Of a stretch of DNA of 45,400 nt, positions 8,209-16,814 are shown piece by piece. A program made the position numbers and the translations under genes. How positions within the stretch are numbered: position 1 is the stretch's first letter; each line of letters begins with the position of its first letter. A model generated the notes under the pieces. It was not told where the DNA came from and searched no databases. It saw only the letters and a list, made by a program, of their open reading frames with translations. Source of the DNA: Halomonas sp. (GTDB taxonomy: Bacteria > Pseudomonadota > Gammaproteobacteria > Pseudomonadales > Halomonadaceae); the NCBI GenBank assembly GCA_003552795.1, contig PUOM01000004.1:1-45400 (forward strand). The letters are read 5' to 3'.

Positions 8209-10572
8209 ATGAGGACCCTTGACCGCAAGCTCGCCCGCGACCTCTGGCGCCTCAAGGGTCAGGCCCTGGCCATCGCCGTGGTGATCGCCGGCGGAGTGAT
8301 GACGCTGATCTTCTCGGTGACCACCCTGGAGGCCCTCTCCGGGGCCCGGGAGCGCTTCTACGCCAGCCACCACTTCGCCGAGGTGTTCGCCGACGTCAAG
8401 CGTGCGCCTCTGGGAGCGCTGAGCCAACTGCAGGAGATCGAGGGCATCAATCGGATCGAGCCCCGCGTCCAGGCCGCCATGCGTCTCTCGGTGGAGGGCT
8501 TCGCCGATCCCATCCGCGGGCTGGCACAGTCGATCCCCGACGGCCGTCAGCCCGGTCTCAACCGCCTGCATCTGGTGGCCGGGGGCCTGCCCGAGGCGGG
8601 CCGCGACGATCAGGTGGTGGTCTCCGACGCTTTCGCCGAGGCCCATGGACTGGCCCCCGGCGACAGCCTGGAGGCGATCATCGACGGTCGCCAGGTGCAG
8701 CTGCGGCTCTCCGGCATCGCCCTGAGCCCGGAGTTTCTCTACCAGGTCGCCCCCACCGACCTGATGCCCGACTACCGGCGCTATGCGGTGCTCTGGATGA
8801 ACCAGCGCACCCTGGCCAGTGCCTTCGGCATGGAGGGGGCTTTCAACCAGCTCACCCTGACCCTCCAGGCCGGCGCCCGCCGCGAGGCGGTGATAGACGC
8901 CCTGGACCTGGCTCTGGCCCGCTACGGCGGCACCGGCGCCTGGAGCCGGGACGACCAGCCCTCCCACCGCTTCATCGAGGAGGAGCTCAACCAGCAGCGC
9001 ATCCAGGCCACCGTGCTGCCGGCCATCTTCCTGACGGTCTCCGCCTTCCTGCTCCATGTGGTGATGGGCCGCCTGATCCAGACCCAGCGCGAGCAGGTCG
9101 CCGTGCTCAAGGCGTTCGGTTACCGAGACACCGAACTGGCCCGCCACTTCGCCCTGCTGGCCGGCATGATCGTGCTACTGGGCTGGGCGCTGGGCGTGGC
9201 TCTGGGCGCCTGGGCCGCCAGCGGCCTGGCGGGCCTCTATCGCGAGTACTTCCGCTTCCCCGGGATGCCCTTCCGAGTCCCCCTCTGGTCGCTCGTCCTG
9301 TCGCTCCTGATCGTCGCCCTGGCCGCCCTGCTGGGGACCTGGCAGGCGGTATGGCGGGCGGTGAGACGCCCCCCCGCCGAGGCCATGCGTCCACCGGCAC
9401 CGCTGCGCTTTCGCCGCAGCTGGCTGGAGCGCGCCCTGCCGCCTGCGCTACTCGGTCACGAGGGCCGCATCATCCTGCGCAACCTGGCCCGGCATCCGGC
9501 CAAGGCGAGCCTCTCGGTAGCGGGCATCGCCCTCTCCGCCGGCCTGCTGATGATGGGCGCTTACCAGCTCGACGCCGTGGAGTCGATGATCGATCAGCAG
9601 TACCGGCAGGTGCTGCGCATGGACATGGAGCTCACCTTCGGCGAGGCGACACCGGCTCGGGCCGCCGGCGAGCTTCGCCACCAGCCCGGGGTGCTGGCCG
9701 TGGAGACCTGGCGCCGGGTGCCGGTGACCCTGATCCACGGCCATCGCCAGGAGCGCACCAGCCTGCTGGGCATGGAGCCGTCACCGCAGCTGCGCCAGGT
9801 CCTGGACGGCCAGGGCCGCCCCCAGCGCCTGCCCGATTCGGGCCTGATGCTCACCCGCTACCTGGCCGAGACGCTGGAAGCCCGGGTGGGCGACGAGCTG
9901 GAGGTGGCGATCATGGAGGGCCATCGCCGCCGCCTGACCATGACCCTCACCGCCCTGGTGGATGAGCCGCTGGGAGTGGGCGCCTACCTCCGGCGTGACC
10001 ACCTCAATACATTGATGGGCGAGGGGCCGGCGATCAGCGGCGCCTGGCTGCTGGTGGACCCCGACCGGCAGGAGGCACTGAATGCGGCCCTCTGGGCGAT
10101 ACCCGGCGTGGCCGGCATCGGCCTGCTCGCCGAGGCGGAGCGCGGCATCCGCGACTATCTGGACGAGACGATCCTGATGGTGGCGCTGATCTTCGTGGCC
10201 ATCGCGACCTCCATCGCCTTCGGAGTGGTCTACAACAACGCCCGCGTCGCCTTCGCCGAACGCGCCCGGGAGCTCGCCACCCTGCAGGTACTGGGCTACA
10301 GCCGTGCCGAGGTATCGCGCATCCTGCTGGGGGAGATCGCCCTGCTGACCCTGGCCGCCATCCCGCCCGGCTGGGCCATCGGCATCCTCTTCAGCCGGCT
10401 GCTCAACCAGGCCTTCAGCAGCGACCTGTTCCGCGTCCCCATGGTGCTCACCCCCCAGGCCTTCGCCATCGCCGCCAGCGGCGTGCTGGCCGCCTCCCTG
10501 GTGGTGGGGCTGCTGGTGGTGCGCCGTCTCGGTCGCCTCGACAAGCTGCGCGTGCTCAAGGCCGTGGAGTGA
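8209..10572 (+). CDS. FtsX-family ABC transporter permease (two FtsX domains)
   Basis: A 787-aa membrane protein with the duplicated FtsX layout: TM1 near residues 19-39, a large periplasmic domain, three TMs around 268-385, then a second set with TM near 430-450, another extracytoplasmic domain, and three TMs near 655-775. This 8-TM, double-FtsX form resembles lipoprotein-release or exporter permeases more than the 4-TM MacB. It lies between its ATPase and an HlyD-type adaptor. The adaptor's ATG comes 65 nt after this gene's stop. The family is clear, the cargo is not. Confidence 0.9.
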   Translation: MRTLDRKLARDLWRLKGQALAIAVVIAGGVMTLIFSVTTLEALSGARERFYASHHFAEVFADVKRAPLGALSQLQEIEGINRIEPRVQAAMRLSVEGFADPIRGLAQSIPDGRQPGLNRLHLVAGGLPEAGRDDQVVVSDAFAEAHGLAPGDSLEAIIDGRQVQLRLSGIALSPEFLYQVAPTDLMPDYRRYAVLWMNQRTLASAFGMEGAFNQLTLTLQAGARREAVIDALDLALARYGGTGAWSRDDQPSHRFIEEELNQQRIQATVLPAIFLTVSAFLLHVVMGRLIQTQREQVAVLKAFGYRDTELARHFALLAGMIVLLGWALGVALGAWAASGLAGLYREYFRFPGMPFRVPLWSLVLSLLIVALAALLGTWQAVWRAVRRPPAEAMRPPAPLRFRRSWLERALPPALLGHEGRIILRNLARHPAKASLSVAGIALSAGLLMMGAYQLDAVESMIDQQYRQVLRMDMELTFGEATPARAAGELRHQPGVLAVETWRRVPVTLIHGHRQERTSLLGMEPSPQLRQVLDGQGRPQRLPDSGLMLTRYLAETLEARVGDELEVAIMEGHRRRLTMTLTALVDEPLGVGAYLRRDHLNTLMGEGPAISGAWLLVDPDRQEALNAALWAIPGVAGIGLLAEAERGIRDYLDETILMVALIFVAIATSIAFGVVYNNARVAFAERARELATLQVLGYSRAEVSRILLGEIALLTLAAIPPGWAIGILFSRLLNQAFSSDLFRVPMVLTPQAFAIAASGVLAASLVVGLLVVRRLGRLDKLRVLKAVE

Positions 10573-10637
10573 CCGACAGTAAGAGTGCGGCTCGGCGCAA
10601 CGCCGGCGACCCTCTGGAAGCACAAGGAGAACGCCCG

Positions 10638-11849
10638 ATGAGAACACGTCGTTCCTGGATCCGCCCGCTGCTCTGGAGCCTGGCGGGCCTGCTCCTGCTC
10701 GCTCTGCTGGTCTGGGCGCTGCGCCCGGCGCCGGTGCCGGTGAGTACGGCCCGGGTCAGCGTCGGTCCCTTCGTCGACTCGGTCACCGAGGAGGGGCGCA
10801 CCCGGCTGCGCGACACCTGGAACGTCTCGGTGCCCATCGCCGGCTACCTGCAGCGCGTGACCCTGGAGGTGGGCGACACGGTGGAGCGGGGCCAGGTGCT
10901 GTTCCGCCTGGAGCCCAGCCCGGCGCCGGCCCTCGACCCACGCTCGCGCCAGCAGGCCCGGGACAGCCTGCAGGCCGCCGAGGCGCGCCTGAGGGCCAGC
11001 CAGGCCAACCTGGAGACGGCCCGCGCCGAGCGTCGCTTCGCCGAGGCGGAGTTCGAGCGCTACCGCGCGCTGCACCAGCGCCACCAGGTCTCCACCGCCG
11101 ATCTGGACCACCGCCGCAGCCAGCGGGACCGGCATCGCGCCATCGAGAGCGCCGCGGCCGCCAGCGTCGAGGCGGCCCGCTTCGAGGTGGAGAGCATCCG
11201 CGCGGTGCTGGAAGTGGCCAGCGGCCAGCGGGACGACGAGGCGTATCCCGAGCTCGAGGTGCGCGCCCCCATCTCCGGCACGGTGCTGACCCGCCATCGC
11301 TGCTGCGAAGGAAGCGTGGTGGCCGGCGAGCCGATCCTCGAGCTCGGCAGCCTGCACGACCTGGAGGTACAGGTCGACCTGCTCTCCATGGACGCCGTCC
11401 GGGTGCGCCCCGGCATGGCGGTAAGACTTGCCGGCTGGGGCGGCGAAAAGGCCCTCGAGGGCGTGGTGCGGCGCATCGAACCCGCCGGCTTCACCCGCGT
11501 CTCGGCGCTGGGCATCGACGAGCAGCGGGTGCCAGTGATCATCGACTTCACCGAGGACGCCGACCCCGCCGCACTGGGCCTGGGCAGCGGCTTCCGGGTC
11601 GATGCCGAGTTCATGATCTGGCAGGCCGATGAGGTACTGCAGCTCCCCACCAGCGCCCTGTTCCGCGCGGGGGGAGAGTGGGTGGTGTTCCGCGTGGAGG
11701 AGAGCCGGGCCCGCCAGGTCGCGGTCACTCCGGGGCGACGCAGCGGGCTCGTCACTCAGGTGCTCGAGGGTCTCGAGGCCGGCGACCGGATCATCACCCA
11801 CCCCGGCGAGCGGGTCGCCGAGGGGGTGCGGTTGAGGGTCGAGGAGTGA
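10638..11849 (+). CDS. HlyD/RND-type periplasmic adaptor subunit
   Basis: A 403-aa membrane-fusion protein. It has an N-terminal anchor (residues about 11-29), a barrel-sandwich/lipoyl segment, an Ala/Arg/Glu-rich alpha-hairpin (about 95-195) and beta-barrel domains with the family motif VRAPISGTVL (near 210-220). The ATG at 10638 is preceded by AAGGAG at a good distance; an upstream in-frame GTG at 10569 would overlap the permease stop but lacks a ribosome-binding site. It completes the ATPase-permease-adaptor exporter. CC in RHRCCEG, directly after the lipoyl motif, is unusual for an adaptor but has no obvious meaning. Confidence 0.9.
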   Translation: MRTRRSWIRPLLWSLAGLLLLALLVWALRPAPVPVSTARVSVGPFVDSVTEEGRTRLRDTWNVSVPIAGYLQRVTLEVGDTVERGQVLFRLEPSPAPALDPRSRQQARDSLQAAEARLRASQANLETARAERRFAEAEFERYRALHQRHQVSTADLDHRRSQRDRHRAIESAAAASVEAARFEVESIRAVLEVASGQRDDEAYPELEVRAPISGTVLTRHRCCEGSVVAGEPILELGSLHDLEVQVDLLSMDAVRVRPGMAVRLAGWGGEKALEGVVRRIEPAGFTRVSALGIDEQRVPVIIDFTEDADPAALGLGSGFRVDAEFMIWQADEVLQLPTSALFRAGGEWVVFRVEESRARQVAVTPGRRSGLVTQVLEGLEAGDRIITHPGERVAEGVRLRVEE

Positions 11850-11947
11850 AACGGCCATGCCCCCGAGGCTGCCCGGCCGTCGGCCCCGCGGCCCTGGTGG
11901 GGGGCAGCGTTGACAGGGCTCATGCAATCCCAGGCGCAAGCCGCTAT

Positions 11948-11983
11948 GGTGGGGATGAGCCCAATTAAGGTGGGGATGGGCCC
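11948..11983 (+). repeat. Two 15-bp direct repeats, 21-bp period, upstream of the DUF2789 gene
   Basis: GGTGGGGATGAGCCC (11948-11962) and GGTGGGGATGGGCCC (11969-11983) differ at one base and are separated by AATTAA. The 21-bp spacing is two helical turns. They end 32 bp before the ATG at 12016, so they may be a tandem operator or part of the leader. Confidence 0.6.
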
Positions 11984-12015
11984 CATCTCGCTCCAACACC
12001 GCAAGGAGAGCCGCC

Positions 12016-12252
12016 ATGGAACACCCCGATCACCCCTTCACCGAACTGTTCGAACAGCTGGGCCTGGCATCGGACCCGGAGGCGATCAAGCGCTTCATCG
12101 AACGCAACGGCCCCATCCCCGAGGAGACCGCCCTGCCGGACGCTCCCTGCTGGAACGAGGGTCAGGCGGAGTTTCTGCGCGAGGCCCTGGAGGCGGACGC
12201 CGACTGGGCAGAGGTGGTCGATCACCTGAACGCCTCGCTGCGCAAGCCTTGA
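12016..12252 (+). CDS. DUF2789 domain protein
   Basis: A 78-aa acidic protein matching the DUF2789 family: HPFTELFEQLGL near the N-terminus, a middle LPDAPCWNEGQAEFLREAL, and DADWAEVVDHLNA at the end. The family is small, wholly helical and of unknown function, common in Pseudomonas, Halomonas and relatives. AAGGAG lies 7 nt upstream of the ATG. The gene is alone, convergent with the TVP38 gene whose stop is only 7 bp away. Confidence 0.85.
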   Translation: MEHPDHPFTELFEQLGLASDPEAIKRFIERNGPIPEETALPDAPCWNEGQAEFLREALEADADWAEVVDHLNASLRKP

Positions 12253-12259
12253 CCTCGCG

Positions 12260-12940
12260 CTAGCCGCTGGTGATCTGAGCGTTGGCTTCCACCCGGCGCC
12301 GTACCCAGGCGCCTAGTAGCAGCAGTGCGGTCAGTGCCACCAGCGGCAGTACCACGCCGAGGCCCAGAGCCTCCTCGCTCTCCACCGCCTCCAGGGCGCC
12401 ATAGATGGCGCTGGCGTAGACCGCCCACTTGACCCCCAGGCCGATGGTGGCCGCCATCAGAAAGGTGCCCAGGGGCAGGCGCAGCAGCCCCGCGGCATAG
12501 TTGACCACCGAGTGAGGAAACCCCGGCAGCACGCGCAGGGCGCACTGGGTCAGGAAGTCGCTGCGCTTCTCTAGCCGGCGCATGATCTTGAGCGTCAGCC
12601 CCTTCGGGGTCCAGCGGTCACCGACCCGGGCCGAGAGCCAGTAGGCGCCCAGGGCCCCCCCGACGCTGCCGACGATGAGCATGGGCGTGGCCGCCAGGGG
12701 CGGATAGAAGGGCGCAATCAGCCACAGGCCGATGCTGCCCGGCAGGCCGAGCGCCAGGGTCACCGCCATTACCAGGATGACGCTGACGATCACCACGGGA
12801 TGGTGCGACGCCTCGTCAGCCCAGCGCTGCAGGTCCGCCAGATCGGGCGAGTGCCATATCCAGAGGTACAGCGCCATGAGCACAGCCGCCCCTATCGCCG
12901 CCACCCGCCAGGGCCGGCGCACTGAACTGTCATTGAACAT
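12260..12940 (-). CDS. TVP38/TMEM64 (SNARE-associated/DedA-like) membrane protein
   Basis: A 226-aa inner-membrane protein of the TVP38/TMEM64 (VTT domain) family, related to DedA. Five or six hydrophobic segments are visible. The VTT core contains GLPGSIGLWLIAPFYPP, then VGSVGGALGAYWLSARVG, and the re-entrant motif ALRVLPGFPHSVVNYAAGL, where most members have F/N-x-x-N-Y. The family is linked to lipid scrambling and membrane homeostasis. I chose the ATG at 12940, preceded by GGAAGA; an upstream start at 12979 would add 13 unconserved residues. Confidence 0.87.
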   Translation of the reverse strand: MFNDSSVRRPWRVAAIGAAVLMALYLWIWHSPDLADLQRWADEASHHPVVIVSVILVMAVTLALGLPGSIGLWLIAPFYPPLAATPMLIVGSVGGALGAYWLSARVGDRWTPKGLTLKIMRRLEKRSDFLTQCALRVLPGFPHSVVNYAAGLLRLPLGTFLMAATIGLGVKWAVYASAIYGALEAVESEEALGLGVVLPLVALTALLLLGAWVRRRVEANAQITSG

Positions 12941-13010
12941 CGATTGTCTTCCGGTGCGCAGAGGCGCACATGGTGCCACGCCTGACGCGCCGTGCGCCAG
13001 CGCGACGCGG

Positions 13011-13043
13011 CACCGCCCCGGTCTCGCAAGGGCCGGGGCGGTG
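13011..13043 (-). terminator. Strong hairpin downstream of the CigR-like gene
   Basis: A perfect 11-bp stem (CACCGCCCCGG / CCGGGGCGGTG) with an 11-nt loop lies 22 bp after the stop of the CigR-like gene. There is no T-tract on either strand, so it may be a weak or Rho-assisted terminator or a 3'-end stabiliser. Confidence 0.45.
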
Positions 13044-13065
13044 ACGCATCAGCCGATCGGCGCAA

Positions 13066-13650
13066 TCAATAGAGGACGTCGCGAATCACCGCGTGAATGA
13101 TCTCGTTGGCGGCGTCGATCAGGATGGCATCGGGGCCGGCACGGCGCCACTCATAGCCCTCGTAGCGGGGCAGAGCGTCGCGCTTACGCTCGTCGAAACG
13201 CTTGGCGATGCCGGGAGGCAACGGCTTGCCGCGCTCCAGGTTCATGCGAATGCCCGGCGGCAGCTCGGCGCGATCCTCCTCGCGGACCCAGTCGCGGCGC
13301 TCGCCGAAGAGCCGGCGCAGCTCCCGCTCGTCCATGCTGGGCCCGCTACGGTAGCGATCATCGCGGCGCTCCCGGTCACGCTCCCGGTCTTGCCAGTCAC
13401 CATCCCGGCGCTCGTCGCGGTAGCGGTCCCGGTCGCGCTCCTGCTCACGGAACTCCTGCTGGTCGCGGTCACTGCCCCGGCCCTGGGGACCCTGCTCTCG
13501 CCGCTCCTGCCCCTGCCCTTGCCCTTGCCCCTGAGCTCCCTGGCCTCGGCCGGGATGATCGGCGGGCTGGGCCAGGGCCGGGCCTGCCGCCATCACCAGC
13601 GCAAGGCTGGAGGCCGCCAGGGCCAGGCGCAGATCGATTCTCTTGCTCAT
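13066..13650 (-). CDS. CigR/RcnB-family periplasmic protein
   Basis: A 194-aa secreted protein. A signal peptide (residues about 1-28, ending AGPALAQ) precedes a very low-complexity linker, first Gly-Gln repeats (GQGQGQGQ) and then an Arg/Asp/Glu-rich stretch of about 60 residues. The C-terminal domain has the pattern LPPGIRMNLERGKPLPPGIAKRF followed by LPRYEGYEWRRAGPDAILID, the signature of the CigR anti-virulence-regulator/RcnB family. The start at 13650 is set by GGAGGT 4 nt upstream. CigR is a Salmonella membrane protein with regulatory effects and RcnB affects nickel/cobalt sensitivity; neither role can be transferred here. The repeat-rich linker is likely disordered. Confidence 0.8.
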   Translation of the reverse strand: MSKRIDLRLALAASSLALVMAAGPALAQPADHPGRGQGAQGQGQGQGQERREQGPQGRGSDRDQQEFREQERDRDRYRDERRDGDWQDRERDRERRDDRYRSGPSMDERELRRLFGERRDWVREEDRAELPPGIRMNLERGKPLPPGIAKRFDERKRDALPRYEGYEWRRAGPDAILIDAANEIIHAVIRDVLY

Positions 13651-13745
13651 GTGAACCTCCGGCTCCATGGGGATACCTCTCAGGCTAGTCCCCAAAGATG
13701 CAGCCGATGTGGAAGCCCTGTCTGCCTGCGGCGACACCCCGACAT

Positions 13746-13778
13746 CAAAAGGGCCCGGCAGCATCGCTGCCGAGCCCC
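13746..13778 (-). terminator. Rho-independent terminator of trhP
   Basis: On the minus strand a 12-bp stem with one G-T wobble (GGGCTCGGCAGC / GCTGCCGGGCCC) and a 3-nt loop is followed by TTTT. It starts about 22 nt after the trhP stop. Confidence 0.8.
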
Positions 13779-13799
13779 ATCGAGGGCGAGAAACCGCTG

Positions 13800-15236
13800 C
13801 TATACGAGGTCGCGCATCAGCAGGGCGAATTCGATGCGCTCGGGCGCGATGGCCTCGCCCGGCACCGGGATGCGCACCACATGGCCGGAGCCCGGCGCCG
13901 CCCCCACGGATTCGCCGCGCCGGTTCTCGATATGCTCGAGCACGAAGCGGCGATTGCCGCCGGGAAGCATCAGCTCCATGCCATCCCCCACCTCGAAGCG
14001 GTTCTTGACGTCCACCTCGAGCCAGCCGCGGTCCGGATCATAGCCGATCACCTCGCCGACGAACTGCTGGTGGACCCCCACCGAGTTGCCCTGCTCGTAG
14101 TTCTGGTACTCGTCATGGACGTGGCGGCGATAGAAGCCTTCCGTATAGCCGCGGTTGGCCAGGTTGTCGAGCTCGTCCATCAGGCGCATGTCGAAGGGTC
14201 GGCCGGCCACCGCGTCGTCGATGGCCCGGCGATAGACCTGGGCGGTGCGCGCCACATAGTAGTGCGACTTGGTACGCCCCTCGATCTTCAGCGAGGTGAC
14301 CCCCATCTCGGTGAGCCGCGGCACGTGCTGCACGGCGCGCAGATCCTTGGAGTTCATGATGTAGGTGCCGTGCTCGTCCTCGAACACCGGCATCAGCTCG
14401 CCCGGCCGAGTGCGGTCCTCGATCAGCGCCGAGAGCTCGTCCTGTCCCTCCACGCCGCCGGCGGTGGCGGTACTTTCCACGGGCGCGGCGCTGCCGCCGC
14501 CGGAGGCGATCAGCCCGCCCTGTGCTCCCTCACCCGGCGTCCAGATGCCACTGGCGCCATGGGCGGCCGCCGAGTTGGCCGGTACCAGGTCGCCGGTCGC
14601 GTCCCGAGAGGCGGCCACGGTGTTGTACTTCCAGCGGCAGGCGTTGGTACAGGTGCCCTGGTTGGGATCCCGGTGGTTGAAGTAGCCGGAGAGCAGGCAG
14701 CGGCCGGAGTAGGCGATGCACAGCGCGCCGTGGACGAAGGTCTCGATCTCCAGGTCCGGGCACTCGGCGCGAATCTCACCGATCTCCGCCAGGGAGAGCT
14801 CCCGGGAGAGGATGATGCGGCTGATGCCCTGCTGCTGCCAGAAGCGGGCCGCGGCCCAGTTCACCACGTTGGACTGCACCGAGAGGTGGATCTCCTGCTC
14901 GGGCCAGCGCTCGCGAACCATCATGATCAGCCCGGGATCAGACATGATCAGGGCATCCGGGCCGGCCTCGATCACCGGCTCCATGTCGCGCAGATAGGTC
15001 TTCAGCTTGCTGTTGTGGGGCGCGATGTTGGAGGCCACATAGAACTGCTTGCCGCGCTCGTGGGCATAGGCGATGCCCTTGTGCAGATTGTCGATCTTGA
15101 AGTCGTTGTTGCGCACCCGCAGCGAGTAGCGCGGCTGGCCCGCATAGACCGCATCCGCCCCGTAGGCGAAGGCGTAGCGCATGTTCTTGAAGGTTCCCGC
15201 CGGGGAGAGCAGTTCGGGAGCTTGCATAGGAGTCAC
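13800..15236 (-). CDS. trhP: tRNA U34 hydroxylation protein TrhP/YegQ (U32 family)
   Basis: A 478-aa U32-family protein, orthologous to E. coli YegQ (TrhP), which makes 5-hydroxyuridine at tRNA position 34 from prephenate and needs an Fe-S cluster. The N-terminus ELLSPAGTFKNMRYAFAYGADAVYAG is diagnostic, and the four cluster cysteines are Cys173, Cys180, Cys196 and Cys200. Between the last cysteine block and FEDEHGTYIMNSKDL (285 onward) lies an Ala/Gly/Ser-rich insert (about 208-275) longer than the equivalent loop in E. coli (453 aa in total). It is divergently transcribed from the queuosine genes, with its own extended -10 and terminator. Both neighbours modify the tRNA wobble base. Confidence 0.93.
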   Translation of the reverse strand: MTPMQAPELLSPAGTFKNMRYAFAYGADAVYAGQPRYSLRVRNNDFKIDNLHKGIAYAHERGKQFYVASNIAPHNSKLKTYLRDMEPVIEAGPDALIMSDPGLIMMVRERWPEQEIHLSVQSNVVNWAAARFWQQQGISRIILSRELSLAEIGEIRAECPDLEIETFVHGALCIAYSGRCLLSGYFNHRDPNQGTCTNACRWKYNTVAASRDATGDLVPANSAAAHGASGIWTPGEGAQGGLIASGGGSAAPVESTATAGGVEGQDELSALIEDRTRPGELMPVFEDEHGTYIMNSKDLRAVQHVPRLTEMGVTSLKIEGRTKSHYYVARTAQVYRRAIDDAVAGRPFDMRLMDELDNLANRGYTEGFYRRHVHDEYQNYEQGNSVGVHQQFVGEVIGYDPDRGWLEVDVKNRFEVGDGMELMLPGGNRRFVLEHIENRRGESVGAAPGSGHVVRIPVPGEAIAPERIEFALLMRDLV

Positions 15237-15285
15237 CGTTGTCAGGACGATGGCGCCACGGGGGCGCTGGAAATGAGGGGCGCAT

Positions 15286-15294
15286 AGTATAGCA
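15286..15294 (-). promoter_or_regulatory. Extended -10 promoter element of trhP
   Basis: On the minus strand TGCTATACT (TGn plus TATACT) lies about 50 bp upstream of the trhP ATG. No good -35 is visible, as is usual for extended -10 promoters. Confidence 0.5.
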
Positions 15295-15412
15295 GCATTG
15301 GCCCACTGCCGGTTTCCCGTTCACTCCGTGTCAAGTAGACTATGGCCCCTTCCGGACCGGACCCCGGAACGCCGCGCGACGGCGCGACAAATTCTCCGAC
15401 CAGAGCCGACTC

Positions 15413-16168
15413 ATGACCCTTTCTGCTTCTCCCTCGGCGGCCGAGCGCACCGCCGTGGTGATCTACTCCGGCGGCATGGACTCCTATACCGTGCTGCAGC
15501 GTGCCCTTCGCGAGGGGCTCGACGTCCACGCCCTCTCCTTCGATTACGGCCAGCGTCATGTCCGCGAACTGGAGGTGGCCAGGCGCGTCTGCCGCAAGCT
15601 CGGCGTGCCCCATCAGGTGGTGGACATCCGCGCCATCCACGGCCTGATCGACAACTCGGCGCTCACCGATGCCAGCCGCACTCTGCCCGAGGGCGACTAT
15701 GGCGAGGAGAACCTCGCCGCCACGGTGGTGCCCAATCGCAACATGATCCTGCTTTCGCTGGCCATCGCCAAGGCGGTGAACATCGGCGCCGGCCGGGTCG
15801 TCTATGGGGCTCACGGCGGCGACCACGTGCTCTACCCGGACTGCCGCCCTGAGTTCGTGGAGCGCATGAACGCCGTGGCCGGCATCGCCAACTTCGAGGC
15901 CGTCGAGATCCACGCCCCCTACCTGCGTGCCAGCAAGGCGGAGATTCTCGCCGATGGTCTGGCCATGGGGCTCGACTACGCCGACACCTGGACCTGCTAC
16001 CGAGGCGAGGCGCTTGCCTGTGGCCGCTGCGGCAGCTGCCGCGAGCGCCTGGCGGCCTTCGCCGCCAACGGCGCCGTGGATCCCCTCGGCTATTCACAGC
16101 GGCCCGAATCCGCCGCCGACGTTTCACAGCGGTCCGAATCCGTCGCCAACGACCAGCCGGAGGCCTGA
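15413..16168 (+). CDS. queC: 7-cyano-7-deazaguanine (preQ0) synthase QueC
   Basis: A 251-aa QueC. It converts 7-carboxy-7-deazaguanine to preQ0 with ATP and ammonia in queuosine synthesis. The PP-loop SGGMDS (19-24) and the zinc cysteines Cys195, Cys203, Cys206 and Cys209 (CxxxxxxxCxxCxxC) are intact. The C-terminal 25 residues extend beyond the usual end and contain a duplicated segment ([18 protein letters not shown]) encoded by a 30-bp tandem repeat. The queE ATG follows the stop by one base. The ATG at 15413 has no clear Shine-Dalgarno. Confidence 0.95.
   Translation: MTLSASPSAAERTAVVIYSGGMDSYTVLQRALREGLDVHALSFDYGQRHVRELEVARRVCRKLGVPHQVVDIRAIHGLIDNSALTDASRTLPEGDYGEENLAATVVPNRNMILLSLAIAKAVNIGAGRVVYGAHGGDHVLYPDCRPEFVERMNAVAGIANFEAVEIHAPYLRASKAEILADGLAMGLDYADTWTCYRGEALACGRCGSCRERLAAFAANGAVDPLGYSQRPESAADVSQRSESVANDQPEA
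16093..16152 (+). repeat. 30-bp tandem duplication at the 3' end of queC
   Basis: Two 30-bp copies (16093-16122 and 16123-16152) begin TTCACAGCGG and differ at only three positions in my reading. They are in frame and add a second copy of a 10-residue tail to QueC, consistent with a recent slippage duplication. Confidence 0.85.
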
Positions 16169-16169
16169 G

Positions 16170-16814
16170 ATGTATCACGTCAAAGAGGCCTTCTACACCC
16201 TGCAGGGGGAAGGTGGCCAGGCGGGCCGCGCCAGCGTCTTCTGCCGCTTCTCCGGCTGCAACCTCTGGTCCGGGCGCGAGCAGGATCGCGCCACGGCGGC
16301 CTGCCGCTTCTGCGATACCGACTTTGTCGGCACCGATGGCCAGAACGGCGGGCGCTTCCGCGACGCCACCGAGCTGGCCAGGCATCTGACGGCGCTATGG
16401 CCCGACCAGGAGGGAGTCGCCACCCCCTATGTCGTGTTCACCGGGGGCGAGCCGCTCTTGCAGCTCGACGAGGCACTGATCCAGGCCATGCAGGCGCGAG
16501 GCTTCGAGGTCGCCGTGGAGACCAACGGCACTCTCCCCGCCCCCGCCGGCATCGACTGGCTCTGCGTGAGCCCCAAGGGCAGCGCCGCTCTGGTCATCAA
16601 CGCCGGCGACGAGCTCAAGCTGGTCTATCCCCAGGCGGAAGCCCCCCCCGAGCGCTTCGCCCGTCTCGATTTCCGCCACTTCTTCCTGCAGCCCATGGAC
16701 ACGGCCCCCGGCGGCGGCAGCGACAACACCCTCGCCGCCACGCTGGACTACTGCCTGACCCACCCGCAGTGGCGCCTGTCGCTGCAGACCCACAAGATCA
16801 CGGGGATCGACTGA
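16170..16814 (+). CDS. queE: 7-carboxy-7-deazaguanine synthase QueE
   Basis: A 214-aa radical-SAM enzyme that contracts the pterin ring of 6-carboxy-tetrahydropterin to carboxy-deazaguanine. The N-terminus VKEAFYTLQGEGGQAGR is typical. The cluster cysteines are Cys30, Cys45 and Cys48, the CX14CX2C spacing known for one QueE subclass rather than CX3CX2C. TGGEPL and ETNGTL motifs for SAM and substrate binding follow. The start at 16170 is one base after the queC stop, and the stop overlaps the next ATG (TGATG), so translation is coupled along the operon. Confidence 0.95.
   Translation: MYHVKEAFYTLQGEGGQAGRASVFCRFSGCNLWSGREQDRATAACRFCDTDFVGTDGQNGGRFRDATELARHLTALWPDQEGVATPYVVFTGGEPLLQLDEALIQAMQARGFEVAVETNGTLPAPAGIDWLCVSPKGSAALVINAGDELKLVYPQAEAPPERFARLDFRHFFLQPMDTAPGGGSDNTLAATLDYCLTHPQWRLSLQTHKITGID

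Noticed and set aside
11910-11915. Consensus -35 TTGACA upstream of the DUF2789 gene
   Set aside because: No -10 element lies at 16-18 bp; the only -10-like word (TATGGT) is 29 bp away.
15237-15412. preQ1 riboswitch upstream of queC
   Set aside because: I see neither the short class-I pseudoknot pattern nor a terminator switch, and such riboswitches are not usual in front of queC in this group.
16093-16152. Possible CRISPR-like repeat
   Set aside because: Only two directly abutting copies inside a coding frame, with no spacers and no cas genes.
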